This document shows positions 1-11,212 of a stretch of 64,000 nucleotides of DNA, piece by piece. The notes under the pieces were generated by a model. It saw nothing but the letters and a program-made list of their open reading frames with translations, did no database searches and was not told where the DNA came from. Numbering within the stretch: position 1 is the first letter of the stretch; each line of letters starts with the position of its first letter. The position numbers and the translations under genes are program-made. The stretch is from Marinitoga lauensis (lineage in GTDB: Bacteria > Thermotogota > Thermotogae > Petrotogales > Petrotogaceae), in assembly GCF_004135675.1 (NCBI RefSeq), contig NZ_QHLX01000003.1, forward strand, positions 1-64,000, written 5' to 3'.

Positions 1-545
1 CATAATTACCATTAGAATGTCCCAGAGATATTATTATGTCTTTTCTCTTTAAATATTCAACACAATCAAAAAATTTTTCTATTTCTGGTGCCATAGTTAT
101 TAGTTTTACATAATCATTTATTATAGCTTTTAAATCTTTGATTTTTGGTGGATATATATACTCTTCATTTTGGGCCCCTTTTTTTGCTTTATTTATATAT
201 GGACCTTCTAAATGAATACCCGCAATGGATAATATTGGTTGAAATTTAGAGGTAATTTTTTTAATTGTTCAATAGACGCAGAAACCGTTGTGGGGTAAAA
301 TCTCGTTACACCATGAGAAAAGTTTAATTCCACCCATTTTTTTAACTCTTCTTTACTTGCTGTCATAAAATCTATTCCCATATAGCCATGAGTATGCGTA
401 TCAACAAATCCAGGCATAAGAATATAGTCATAACTATATTCTCTTTCTTTTTTTATAACTTTTTCTATTTTATTGTTTTGATTATTATATCTCCAATATA
501 TTCTCCGTCTATAGGATCAACAATCAGGGCATTTTTTATTTCCAT
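1..545 (-). CDS. nagA: N-acetylglucosamine-6-phosphate deacetylase, partial
   Basis: NagA removes the acetyl group from GlcNAc-6-phosphate in the cytoplasm, feeding amino-sugar catabolism and cell-wall recycling. The N-terminal part is visible; the C-terminus lies beyond the left edge. After the start (ATG at 545, RBS AGAGGTG) come a short beta segment, the amidohydrolase metal motif PGFVDTHTHG and, further on, HLEGPYIN, typical of NagA. Two frameshifts break it, near 475 and 245. Each is repaired by adding one A to an A run, so I treat the gene as intact. It starts about 10 bp after the SIS gene, last in an amino-sugar operon, which supports the assignment. Confidence 0.85.
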
Positions 546-554
546 AATACACCT

Positions 555-1482
555 CTAATCTAAAATAACAGATTTGCTTAAATTCCTTGGTTGATCTGGG
601 TCATAACCTTCAATTAAAGCCTTTTTATAACCTATATATTGAGGTATTATCATTTTTAATGGAGATTCAAACCCATCATTATATGGTATATCAATATCTT
701 TATTTTTACCTATAAGAATGGTCTTAGCTCCAAATTCTTTCAATTCCTTTGCTAATTTCAATTCCTCTTCTGTATCCTTGGAATTTATTATAACAATAGA
801 ATGTTCCGTCAATGTAGACTTTGGTCCATGTCTGTATTCAAGTGGCTCATGAAATTCTACATTTTGTATAGCCATTTCTTGAATCTTTAATGCTCCTTCT
901 TTTGAAACACCATATTGTTCATCAAAACCGAGAAATACAAAATGATTATATTTTTTTAAATCAATTGAGTCTATATAATTCTTAATATTTAATAGAAGTT
1001 GCTCTGACTCATTTGCAATATCGTTGAATTTAATGCCATTTAAAAGAAAATTGAGTATAAAACAAATGAACCGGTCATAACTACACTTTCTTCATTAGCA
1101 AAATCAAAAACAAATGTTTCATCACATATCTTAGTTAAGGAAGAATCAGGAGTACATGTAATACCTATTGTTTTAATATTTCTCTTTTTAAAATTATCAA
1201 CAGCCTTTACCGTTTCTGTGGATTCACCTGTTCGAGATAAAAATATGGCAATATCCGTTTCTGGAATTGTATCAAAAACTATCACTTCACCGCCTGAAAT
1301 TATATTTGAATAATAACCATATTTTTTTAGCATTTTAGTGATAATCAATCCAAGATTATAAGATGAACCGCAACCTACAAATGTATATTTCTTATTTTTA
1401 TCAAATGTAATTTTATAATCCTTTGCTTTTTTAATAACTCAGGTATTTTATTTATTTCTCTTATTGTATATTTACCATTCAT
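555..1482 (-). CDS. SIS-domain sugar isomerase/deaminase (AgaS/GlmS-C-like)
   Basis: A reconstructed protein of about 309 residues with two SIS (sugar isomerase) domains. The first carries the phosphosugar-binding motifs GCGSSYN and SRTGEST; the second ends with a HGPKS-type motif (EYRHGPKSTL), as in the C-terminal isomerase half of GlmS and in AgaS/FrlB proteins. There is no glutaminase domain. Next to nagA and with no nagB visible, it probably acts as a glucosamine-6-phosphate deaminase (ammonia release, fructose-6-phosphate product); that substrate is inferred. It starts 3 bp after the upstream permease stop. Frameshifts near 1045 and 1438 are repaired by one T and one A. Confidence 0.8.
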
Positions 1483-1486
1483 CCTT

Positions 1487-2709
1487 TCACCGCCCTTGTG
1501 TAATTCCAGAAATTATATGTTTCTGGAATATTAAAAATGCGATTATAACTGGTATACCTATTATAGATGAGGCTGCCATTAATGTCGGCCAATCTACCTG
1601 ATTGAACTTTTGAAACAGTGCAAGCCCTACCTGAACAGTTCTCATCTCTTTTGAAGTAGTCATAACCAATGGATAAAACAACATATTCCATGAAGTTATA
1701 AACGTGTTTATAGCCATAACCGCTATCGCAGGTTTTGATAATGGAAAGATGATTTTAAATAATATTTGAAATGTATTTGCTCCATCCACATATGCAGCCT
1801 GTTCTAACTCAATAGGTAATTGTTCTATATACTGTTTAAGTAAAAATATACCAAATGGCGTTACTAAAAATGGAATTGTTAATGCATAATATGTGTCAAT
1901 CCAACCAAGATTTTTCATGATTATAAATATAGGGATAATAGTTGTTTGTGGAGGTATCATCATCGTTGCAAGCACTATCATAAACAATACATTCTTACCA
2001 AAGAATTCCCTTCTTGCAAATCCATATGCAACCATTGTGGAAAATATAATATTACCTATAACAACAATAATAGCCACAATTAAACTATTGAATATATATA
2101 TTGCAAAATTATTTTCCTTCCATACATTTATAAAATTCAATAAAGTGGGATACTTATATTCTATCTTAAAATCGTCCAAAAATACACTTGTTTCCTTAGT
2201 AGGTGTAAATGAAAAAACTATTTTTGTTATATGCTTTAAATCAACCTCTCTATTTTTCAATAGTTTATAACTTATAGAAATTTTATGCCATTTATCTGAA
2301 TCATTATTAATTTCTATTTTGTCTGGTTTTCATCAACATCATAAAAAATAATATTAAAATCTTTAATATCAGACTTAATAAAAAAACTCAAATTTTTCAT
2401 CATTCTTAAATCCAGATCATTTGTTAATAATGCAATTCTTTGAGTTTTGTCTGGTTCTAAATCTATTTTCAAACTTTGTTTTGTTTCAGGTGAATCCTTT
2501 GAAATAGAAATCTTTGCCCCATCATAGGTTTTCACTTTTCTTTTTATATATCTTATATACTTTATCTCAAAATCATTTAAATACTTTTCTTTTATAACGT
2601 GTGTAAGGTTTCCTTCTGGTATAATTGCAGTATAAAACATGGTTATTAATGGAAATAAAGACATAATCAACAATGTGAACATAAGGATTAAAAATAAAAA
2701 TCTTTTCAT
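1487..2709 (-). CDS. ABC sugar permease, MalG type, with inserted extracytoplasmic domain
   Basis: Inner-membrane permease of a CUT1 sugar importer. The reconstructed protein is about 407 residues against roughly 280 usual for MalG. TM1 spans residues 3-25. Then comes an insertion of about 130-140 residues, followed by the remaining TM helices and the ATPase-contact EAA loop (EQAAYVDGAN...IIFPLSKP). The insertion has alternating beta-strand pattern and phrases such as LSFFIKSD, WHKISISY and VFLDDFKIEY, resembling galactose-binding-like carbohydrate-binding modules. It would face outside the membrane. A frameshift near 2330 inside the insertion is repaired by one A. Its start overlaps the previous permease stop (TAATG). 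The importer ATPase is not in the window. Confidence 0.85.
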
Positions 2710-3584
2710 TATATATCACTCCTGAGAAGACGCTTTTGAATTATGGTAAATACCATTATTATCGCCATTAAAATATATGCTATTGCAGATGCATATCCCA
2801 TTTCAAATTGCCTAAATGAAGTCTGGTATAGATAATGAACTACCGTTTGTGTTGAATTGGAAGGTCCACCACCTGTCATTGTAAATATTTCAGCAAATAT
2901 CTGAAATGATCTTATTGTATTTAATGAAATAATGAAAAACAATGTTGGTTTTAATAAGGGTAGAGTAATATTGAAAAACGTTTGTTTTTTTGAAGCTCCA
3001 TCAATAGATGCCGCCTCATATACCTCTCCAGGTATTCCCTGAAGACCTGCTAAGAATAATATGGTATAATAACCTATAGCGGCCCAAATATCCATTATCA
3101 TTATCGATATAAGTGCGGTTTTAGTGGAAGCAAGCCAGCTGGTATCCAGCGCATGCATTCCAAATAACTTCATCATATTATTGAAGAAACCATTTGCGCT
3201 GTATAGATAGATCCATATTGTGGATATAACAACCATTGATATAACCGATGGTAAAAAGAACCCTGCTTTAAAAAGTCCTTTGAAAGGCAGATGCTTGCTA
3301 TTTATCAATAACGCAAGTAATAATGAAAATGTTGTTGTAAATGGGATTGTCCCAATAACAAAGATAAATGTATTCTTTAATGCAATGAGAAAAACCTCAT
3401 CTTGAAATGCTCTTATATAATTTGACAGACCAACAAAATTATAGTGAGGATTTATTCCACTATAATCGGTAAAACTCATAAAAAATGAATAACCTATGGG
3501 GAAAATTCCAAATATCATGAATATAATTAAGAATGGTAATAATAGAATAAATGTTTCAAGATTATATTTTGTTTGTCTTTTCAT
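2709..3584 (-). CDS. ABC sugar permease, MalF/UgpA type
   Basis: First permease subunit of the same CUT1 importer, about 291 residues with six predicted TM helices and a good EAA loop (EVYEAASIDGASKKQ...ITLPLLKP) that docks to the ATPase. I place the start at 3584 because CTTAAGGAG precedes it; the longer frame back to 3632 would run through the hairpin at 3603-3630 and lacks a ribosome site. It follows the binding-protein gene by about 50 bp and overlaps the MalG-type gene. No large periplasmic loop is present here, unlike enterobacterial MalF; the extra domain is in the partner instead. Confidence 0.9.
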   Translation of the reverse strand: MKRQTKYNLETFILLLPFLIIFMIFGIFPIGYSFFMSFTDYSGINPHYNFVGLSNYIRAFQDEVFLIALKNTFIFVIGTIPFTTTFSLLLALLINSKHLPFKGLFKAGFFLPSVISMVVISTIWIYLYSANGFFNNMMKLFGMHALDTSWLASTKTALISIMIMDIWAAIGYYTILFLAGLQGIPGEVYEAASIDGASKKQTFFNITLPLLKPTLFFIISLNTIRSFQIFAEIFTMTGGGPSNSTQTVVHYLYQTSFRQFEMGYASAIAYILMAIIMVFTIIQKRLLRSDI

Positions 3585-3602
3585 TTTTTCACTCCTTAAG
3601 AC

Positions 3603-3630
3603 GCCTGTGCAAGGGGGACTTTGCACAGGC
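3603..3630 (-). promoter_or_regulatory. Intercistronic stem-loop between binding protein and permease genes
   Basis: A perfect 10-bp inverted repeat (GCCTGTGCAA / TTGCACAGGC, 8-nt loop) lies between the binding-protein stop and the permease RBS. On the transcribed strand no T-run follows it, so it is unlikely to be a full terminator. Such hairpins commonly protect the 3' end of abundant binding-protein mRNA and lower downstream permease expression; that role is inferred. Confidence 0.6.
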
Positions 3631-3637
3631 ACTTTTT

Positions 3638-4845
3638 TTAATGGTTCAATAATTGTTGGATTTTTAAATTATAGTATCTTAATGTGCTTTCAACGTTTTC
3701 ATTTTCAAGAACGATTTTTTCAATAGCTTCTGTTAAATATTGTTGTATTTTAAACCATTGTGGATGTGATGGAGCAGGTTTTGCGTATTTATTTTGTTCA
3801 TAGAAAACCTGATGCATTGGATGATCTTCAAACCATGGATCTTTATCTGCACCAACCACTGATGGGAATACAGATGGAACTAATTTTGTTACCTGCATTG
3901 CAACATCAGATCTCAATAAGTATTCAATTAACTTTAAAGCTGCTTCCTGATTTTTTGATTGTTTTGTTATAGCCAATACTTCTGCACCTGCAAATGAAGC
4001 ATGGGTTCCACTCCATTTATTTGGTTTTGGTAATAATGCTACATCAAATAAAATATTTGGATAATTGCTTTCTATACCTGATATATCCCATGCACCACTA
4101 ACATACATACCTAATTTTCCTTCACCAAATGCTTTAGCTAAATCTGCTTGTTTTGTTTTTAAGGAATATTTGGATAATGCTTGATAGAATTTTGCTGTTT
4201 CTATAACCTTTGTTGAGTATAACAATGATTTTTTCATATCTTTTGATAAAATTGATGCTTCATTTCCCAGACTGCTGGTAAAAACCATTGTTGCCACGGA
4301 CTGAAACTTTCTCCTGCACACATACCAAAACCATATATATCATCACCTAAAGCATCGATTTTTTGTGCAGCATCATATAATTCTTCCCATGTTTCTGGTG
4401 GGGTATTTGGATCTAATCCTGCTTTTTCAAATAAGTCTAAATTAAAAAATAAAGCTCTTGTTCCCAATAACCATGGTAATGCCCAGTAATGTCCATTATA
4501 TTCTACTGAATCCCAGCCAAAATATTTATCTTTTACTTTTGATGCATAATCGTCCATTTTTAAAATAGCGTCCTGACTTGCAAAGTTAGCTACCCATGTA
4601 TTACCAAGTTCTACAACATCTGGTGCGTTATTTGCTGCAATTGAAGTAACGATTTTGTCAAAACCATTTGACCAGGATAACTGAACATACTCAACTTCAA
4701 TATCTGGATTTTCCTTCATAAATTCTCCAAGAATCTTTTTAGAAGATTCATCATTCAACATAAATCCCCAGAAAGTTATCCTGGTTTTACCAAAAGCAAA
4801 TACTACTAACACACTTAACAATACTACCAATACCAACTTTTTCAT
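3638..4845 (-). CDS. ABC sugar-binding protein (extracellular, CUT1 family)
   Basis: Solute-binding protein, about 402 residues. It has an N-terminal signal peptide (MKKLVLVVLLSVLVVFAFG) without a lipobox cysteine, then a cluster-B fold: ITFWGFM at the mature start, APDVVELGNTW, and GKLGMYVSGAWDISG in the hinge/C-lobe. It delivers sugar to the two permeases encoded next. With NagZ and NagA in the operon the ligand is probably GlcNAc-containing oligosaccharide, an inference. Its ATG overlaps the nagZ stop by 4 bp (ATGA). One frameshift near 4275 is repaired by adding a G to GGG, giving a continuous protein. Confidence 0.88.
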
Positions 4846-6271
4846 AATGAAACCTCCCCTTTTAAAATGTTCTTTTTAATAGCTTTAATAGCCTGATATA
4901 TTGAAATTAATTTCGTTGAATACGTAACTATATATGATTCTAAAATATAATGTTCTAAATCTTCATCATTTCTAATAATCACATAAATAACATCATCAGA
5001 AAAACTCTTTAATTTCTTTTGTAAATTTAATTGTTTCTCAAACCTAAAGGAATCAAGGACAAAAGAAATAACCGTTTCGTCTTTGTTGGGAAGTTCATTA
5101 ACTACTCCATTAAATGGGTCATATTTTATAACTTTACTGCCTTTAAACTCAAATTGTATTAAAGTTTCCAACTTTTCTAAATCATTTGCTGTTGTATCGG
5201 CTGGACTTAAATTTTTTGCTTCTGGAATTAAGAAAACCAACTTCTTTGAATTGATATTTCCTTTAATATTCATTTTTAATGCTTTTTTAGATATATCCAT
5301 TAAAATTTTTCCTGTATAGTTTTTGTTATAATATTCTTTCTGTAATTTATTGATTTTTTCTATCTTTTGATTTAATATATTCTCATCTATTTTTTTCTCT
5401 TCTACCAGCTCTTCAAGATATCTGTATAATGGTTTAAAGTTCTTTCGTGCTTCTGCCACTAATAATATATCTCCACCGCTATTAAAAAATTTTGATACCC
5501 CTTCTTTAGAAAAATAATTATTATAAAAAGCCTTCATCTCTATTGCATCACTAATAATTAAGCCTTCGTACTTTAAATATTTTTTCAATAATTCATCCAT
5601 TATTACCTTTGATACACTTGCAATATCATCATCAAGAGGCTTATAAATAACATGCGAAGTCATTATCATTTCTACATCATTTAATACTTCTTTAAATGGA
5701 ATAATATCCTCATCTTCAAAAGAAAAATCGTTTACTATAGTAGTTTCTTCATGAGAATCCTGTGTAGCCTTTCCGTGACCCGGGAAATGTTTTGCAGTAG
5801 GTAATATCCCTGTTCTTTTAATCCTTTTATATAACTTAATCCATATTCCGCTACAATATCGGCAGATGTTGAAAATGCCCTAAATCCGGTAACTGCACTG
5901 GAATTTTTGTGTAAAACATCAAGAACAGGAGAAAAAACCATATTAAAACCATATTCTTTTAACTTATTTCCAAGATATTTTCCGTATTCATATGCTATCT
6001 CTGGTTTATTTAATCTTCCCATAGCATAATTACCTGAAAAAGAAAGAATTCCCGGTACAGTTTCCAATTGTCCTCCTTCGTGATCTGAAGATATCAATAA
6101 TGGCAAATCCAATGAGTATAATTTATCCATAGATATCTGTAATTCTTCTAAACTTTTCATATTATCTGGATATAAAATAATCCCGGCCGGTTTATATTTA
6201 CTTATGATTTCCAATGCTTCATCATCAAGGCCATCTGGAAATCCAAGAAAAAAAAGTTTACCAAATTTCAT
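4842..6271 (-). CDS. nagZ: Beta-N-acetylhexosaminidase, glycoside hydrolase family 3
   Basis: Reconstructed 476-residue GH3 enzyme that removes terminal N-acetylglucosamine from muropeptides or chitooligosaccharides. It contains the NagZ signature KHFPGHG (about residues 161-167, bearing the general acid/base His-Asp pair region), SSDHEGG near residue 62 and the catalytic nucleophile region SDAIEMKA (Asp about residue 242). No signal peptide is seen, so it is cytoplasmic. A C-terminal extension of about 130 residues follows the core, longer than the enterobacterial enzyme. The frameshift near 5800 is repaired by adding a G to GGG, which regenerates the KHFPGHG motif. It starts 2 nt after the corrected ROK stop with GAGGGA as RBS. 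Confidence 0.88.
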
Positions 6272-6272
6272 A

Positions 6273-7366
6273 TTATCCCTCTTTTTCAAATATTTAGTTA
6301 AGAATTTTTCTATGCCGTCATTTGTGGAAAATAATTTATGTAAAATAAGCGATGCCGCACCATGAGAGGTTAAAAAATCCTGAGAAGATGCATAATCTAT
6401 ACATAACTTTCTTATTTCATTTAAAAAGATTTTTTTATTTATATTATCAATAAAAGTATCCATAAATCTTTTTGGAAGTAATGTAATATTTCCTCCAATT
6501 AATACAGCATCCGGATCAAAAACACTTATAATCTTTGCTAACTCATATGAATAAAAATCTAAAAATTCCTTTCCTTCAGATAATATTTTCTCTTCATCGT
6601 ATTTCAATACATCAGCAAAGGTAATATTATTTTTCACATTAAGCAATGGATGTCTAATTTCAACCTCACCTGATAAATTATTGCTGCCATGATATAGTTT
6701 ATTTTTTATAATAATCCCGGTACCTATACCTATTGAATCTTTAATATGATACGGAATAGAAATATGAAAATATAACACATTTTTTGATTTTTTCTTGTTA
6801 TTTAAATTAAAATATAACGCTCCACAATTACTATCATTTTCTATAAAAATAGGAATATCAATATACTTCTCAATTTCAGAAACTAAAGCGAAATCTTTAA
6901 TTTTAAGAGCTTTTGAATGTATGATTATTCCCTCTTTTGAATCTATAATTCCAGGAACAGAAATCCCTATACCATATACATTTTCATCCATGTTTATGTT
7001 TATAACTTCTAAAATCTTTTGAATAATATTCTCTTCCGAAATTTCTTCATTTATTCTTTCTTTTTTTATCATATTGCCATTTAAATAAGTTATTACATAT
7101 TCTATTCCATCCTGTTCTACCGATATTCCCATTATTTTTCCAGCAGTATGATTTAAAGACAAAATGTTGGTTTTTCTTCCACCCTGTGGTGAAGCGTCTA
7201 TTTCACCGATTTTTTTAACTAAATTTATTTCTTTTAATTTGTTTAATGTCCTTGATACAGTAGATTTCTCTAACTTTGTTTTTTTCGATATTTCCATTAA
7301 TGATGTTTGTTCGTTTTTCCATATAAAATTGAGTACCTTTATCAATGAATCTGTTATTTTTATCAT
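6273..7366 (-). CDS. ROK-family transcriptional repressor
   Basis: First gene of the amino-sugar operon, about 364 residues. An N-terminal winged helix-turn-helix (SLMEISKKTKLEKSTVSRTL, residues about 22-41) is followed by a ROK sugar-kinase-like domain with GRKTNILSLN, GIGTGIIIKN and VLIGGNITLLP. The usual ROK zinc-site cysteines (CxCGxxGCxE) are absent; the equivalent stretch reads GEVEIRHPLL. It probably represses the operon and is induced by an amino sugar. As read, it is fused in frame to nagZ; adding one A to the A run near 6280 gives a normal stop and leaves the nagZ RBS intact, so I call separate genes. Confidence 0.85.
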
Positions 7367-7379
7367 TATTTCACCCCAT

Positions 7380-7412
7380 TTAATTAGTTGGTTGTTTCAA
7401 TCAACTAATTAA
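7380..7412. promoter_or_regulatory. Palindromic operator upstream of the ROK operon
   Basis: A perfect 11-bp inverted repeat, TTAATTAGTTG / CAACTAATTAA with an 11-nt centre, sits 14 bp before the ROK start and just upstream of its RBS (GGGGTGA). The position suggests autoregulation by the ROK repressor. A possible -10 (TATATT on the minus strand, about 7417-7422) lies directly beside it. Confidence 0.65.
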
Positions 7413-7576
7413 AATATAACACAGTTAACATAAAAAATAAAATGGAAATTTTATGAATTAAGAATGATTAAAAGAGATTAAGAGAAATTAGACAAAAATA
7501 TTTAAAGAAAGGTTAAAAACTTTATTTTTATTATTTTAAACAAATTTTAATTTTAAAGTAATGAATGTGCTGTAAA

Positions 7577-7591
7577 ATGAACAGTGTTCAT
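7577..7591. promoter_or_regulatory. Palindromic operator upstream of tetR-hsmA
   Basis: ATGAACAGTGTTCAT is a perfect 6-bp palindrome with a 3-nt centre, placed directly before the RBS (GAGGTGAG) of the TetR gene. This is a typical position for autorepression by a TetR dimer; binding is inferred. Confidence 0.6.
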
Positions 7592-7609
7592 ATAAAGTGA
7601 GGTGAGATG

Positions 7610-8104
7610 ATGCCAAAGATTATTAGAAATTTAGAAAAAAGAATTTTAGAAGTAGCAATGAAGATTATAAAAGATGATGGAATAAATAAATTGAGTATAA
7701 GACATATAGCAAAAATTTCCAGAATAGGAAGCGGAACTATATACAATTATTTTAAAAATAAAGAGGAAATCATATTGAGAACTATAGAAATATATTGGAA
7801 AGAGAAACTAAAAATGATGAAAAATAAGAAATACAATAATATATCAGATTTTATTGATGATTTATACGAAGCAATTTATAACTATCAAAAGATGTATAAG
7901 GATATGTGGAGGAATAATAACCTTAAAAAAATTCCTGAAAACAGAAATTTAATGATAAAAGAAATAGAAAATCTTATTAAAGAGAAAACAAAATTTAAAA
8001 ATCCTGGGTTTATTATTCAAAATTTGATGGCAACGGCAACGTGGAATTTTGTAAATTATGAAGAATTAAAAAAAATACTATTGAAAGGAATGATAGAATG
8101 TTAA
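7610..8104 (+). CDS. TetR-family transcriptional regulator
   Basis: About 164 residues. The N-terminal TetR helix-turn-helix is clear (LSIRHIAKISRIGSGTIYNYF, about residues 28-48), followed by KNKEEII and an all-helical, lysine-rich C-terminal ligand domain without recognisable signature. Two adjacent ATGs exist (7607, 7610); the second has better spacing from GAGGTGA. Its end overlaps the HsmA-like gene by 7 bp, so the two are translationally coupled and the regulator probably controls that membrane protein. The palindrome at 7577-7591 is the likely operator. The ligand is unknown; heme is a guess from the partner gene. Confidence 0.85.
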   Translation: MPKIIRNLEKRILEVAMKIIKDDGINKLSIRHIAKISRIGSGTIYNYFKNKEEIILRTIEIYWKEKLKMMKNKKYNNISDFIDDLYEAIYNYQKMYKDMWRNNNLKKIPENRNLMIKEIENLIKEKTKFKNPGFIIQNLMATATWNFVNYEELKKILLKGMIEC

Positions 8105-8460
8105 TAATAGCAGTAGTAAGTATTGTATTGGCTTTTATTTTTTATACATGGGGTGTTTGGGGAGAAAAGATTAAAAAAATCTTAAATAAGAAGTTTTTAT
8201 CTTTATTTTGGATAGGTTTATTTTTTGATACTACAGGGACATCTTTTATGGCCATGATTTCAAAAAATCCACAACCATTTCATAAAATTACAGGAATGGC
8301 TGCAATAATTTTAATGTTAATTCATGCATTATGGGGAACAACTGTTTATTTAAAGAAAGATGAAAAATGGCTTAAAAATTTTCATAAATTTAGTTTTTTT
8401 GTTTGGCTTGTCTGGCTTATCCCATTTTTAAGTGGTATGTTTTTTGGAGTGAGCAGATAA
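8098..8460 (+). CDS. hsmA: HsmA-family small membrane protein
   Basis: A 120-residue integral membrane protein with four predicted helices. It matches my recollection of the HsmA/TIGR03987 family: DTTGTSFMA after helix 2, HKITGMAA, HALWGT, and NFHKFSFFVWLVWLIPF in the last segment. Several histidines at helix ends could coordinate heme. In Clostridioides difficile HsmA, encoded with its own regulator, binds heme and limits heme and redox toxicity. Here the gene is coupled to a TetR regulator in the same arrangement. A heme role is inferred from the family; no assay-level evidence can be seen in sequence. Confidence 0.75.
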   Translation: MLIIAVVSIVLAFIFYTWGVWGEKIKKILNKKFLSLFWIGLFFDTTGTSFMAMISKNPQPFHKITGMAAIILMLIHALWGTTVYLKKDEKWLKNFHKFSFFVWLVWLIPFLSGMFFGVSR

Positions 8461-8494
8461 TAGTTTAACTATTTGTTATGATTGTGGATTATAT

Positions 8495-8535
8495 AACAAT
8501 GGAAGTGTGATATCTACACTTCCATTGTTTCTTTT
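8495..8535. terminator. Bidirectional terminator between hsmA and the GAF protein
   Basis: A 14-bp inverted repeat (AACAATGGAAGTGT / ACACTTCCATTGTT) with a 7-nt loop is followed by a T-rich tract on the plus strand. It ends the tetR-hsmA unit. The stop codon of the convergent GAF gene (8514) lies inside the hairpin, so it probably serves both directions. Confidence 0.75.
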
Positions 8536-9452
8536 AATTCTTTTATATTTTTTAAATCCTCTGGTATGTTATAGAAGTAATATTCAAAATCAGGTATTAT
8601 TAAAGAATTCCAATATAATGGTTCTTTGAGTTTATTGGTCACTTCGTTTTTTAGAAAATAATCTGAAATGTATTCAGATAATACAAAAAATGTATTATTT
8701 TCAAAAGCAACAAAGTCATCTTCAAATAGTGAATTTACCCGTCTTATAATACATTTTAATGATTTTCTATCCATTTGAGATTTTAGTTTTATTATTAAAA
8801 AAACAAATTCTTCATAATTTTCAAAAAATTCTTCAGCTTTTTTTAGGATAAAGTTTTTTGTATATAAATTATTATTATTTATAATTTCAGCTTTTTTTAA
8901 CATTTCATTTCTAATACATAATTCTCTCTTTATCAAGATATTATGGTACAAAATTCCCATAAAATCAGCAAAAACTTTAGCCATGCTTATAATATTATTT
9001 GTAAAGATGTTTTTTTCGCTGTAATTATCGAGATTTAAAAAACCAATGGTATTATTATTTACATAGATAGGGATTGAAAGGTAAGACTTTAGCTTCAATA
9101 AATTTCCACCTTTTACAAGCAATTCAATCTGTTCTTTTGATTCTTTTAGCATTTTTGATTTTATAAGGCGAATACCATGAAAACTTTCTTCGGATATATT
9201 GTCTTTGCTGAATTTAATTTCTTTTAATATGGACATATCATGGCCCTTTACAGCAATGTATTTAAAATAACCATCAATATCACGAAGAATAATGCTTCCG
9301 CTTGTTAATATCGGATTTAGTGAAAGTATTTTTGATAAAAGAGGTTCAAAAATGCACTGCATATCATAAAAATCTTTAAATGTCTTTTTTCCAAAAGTCT
9401 TAAGCAAGGTTGAAAAAAATGATATAATATTTTCATCTTTAATTATAACCAT
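8514..9452 (-). CDS. GAF domain protein with degenerate GGDEF-like C-terminus
   Basis: 312 residues, probably cytoplasmic. Residues about 20-175 look like a GAF sensor domain (SGSIILRDIDGYF, LSIPIYVNNNTIGFLNLDN). After a short helical linker, residues about 195-290 follow the GGDEF pattern (NNNLYTKNFILKKAEEF, FVFLIIKLKS, DDFVAFENNTFFVLSEY), but the catalytic GGDEF is replaced by ENNTFF and the metal-binding acidic residues are missing. It should therefore not make cyclic-di-GMP and may act as a binding or scaffold domain. The ATG at 9452 is uncertain because AGGGG lies too close to it; a slightly different start is possible. Confidence 0.65.
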   Translation of the reverse strand: MVIIKDENIISFFSTLLKTFGKKTFKDFYDMQCIFEPLLSKILSLNPILTSGSIILRDIDGYFKYIAVKGHDMSILKEIKFSKDNISEESFHGIRLIKSKMLKESKEQIELLVKGGNLLKLKSYLSIPIYVNNNTIGFLNLDNYSEKNIFTNNIISMAKVFADFMGILYHNILIKRELCIRNEMLKKAEIINNNNLYTKNFILKKAEEFFENYEEFVFLIIKLKSQMDRKSLKCIIRRVNSLFEDDFVAFENNTFFVLSEYISDYFLKNEVTNKLKEPLYWNSLIIPDFEYYFYNIPEDLKNIKELKETMEV

Positions 9453-9556
9453 CCCCTATTTTTCATGTATAAATTGATTATATCAAAAAAAAATAATATT
9501 TGTCAAATAAAAATCATCAATAATGAATATTTTAACATATATAATATAAAAAATAG

Positions 9557-9576
9557 AAAAACTCCCAAAGGAGTTT

Positions 9577-9578
<2 letters not shown>
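9557..9578 (-). terminator. Terminator of the suf operon
   Basis: Minus-strand hairpin AAAAACTCC / GGAGTTTTT with a 4-nt loop, ending in a T-run immediately after (and overlapping) the sufU stop. It closes the sufCBDSU transcript. Confidence 0.75.

Positions 9579-11212
<1,634 letters not shown>

Noticed and set aside
3603-3630. Rho-independent terminator after the sugar-binding protein
   Set aside because: The T-run lies on the plus-strand side only, while the operon is transcribed on the minus strand.
4842-7366. In-frame fusion of a ROK repressor to a GH3 hexosaminidase
   Set aside because: One A added to the run near 6280 gives a normal ROK stop 1 nt before the nagZ ATG and leaves a good RBS. 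The same error type is found throughout the window.
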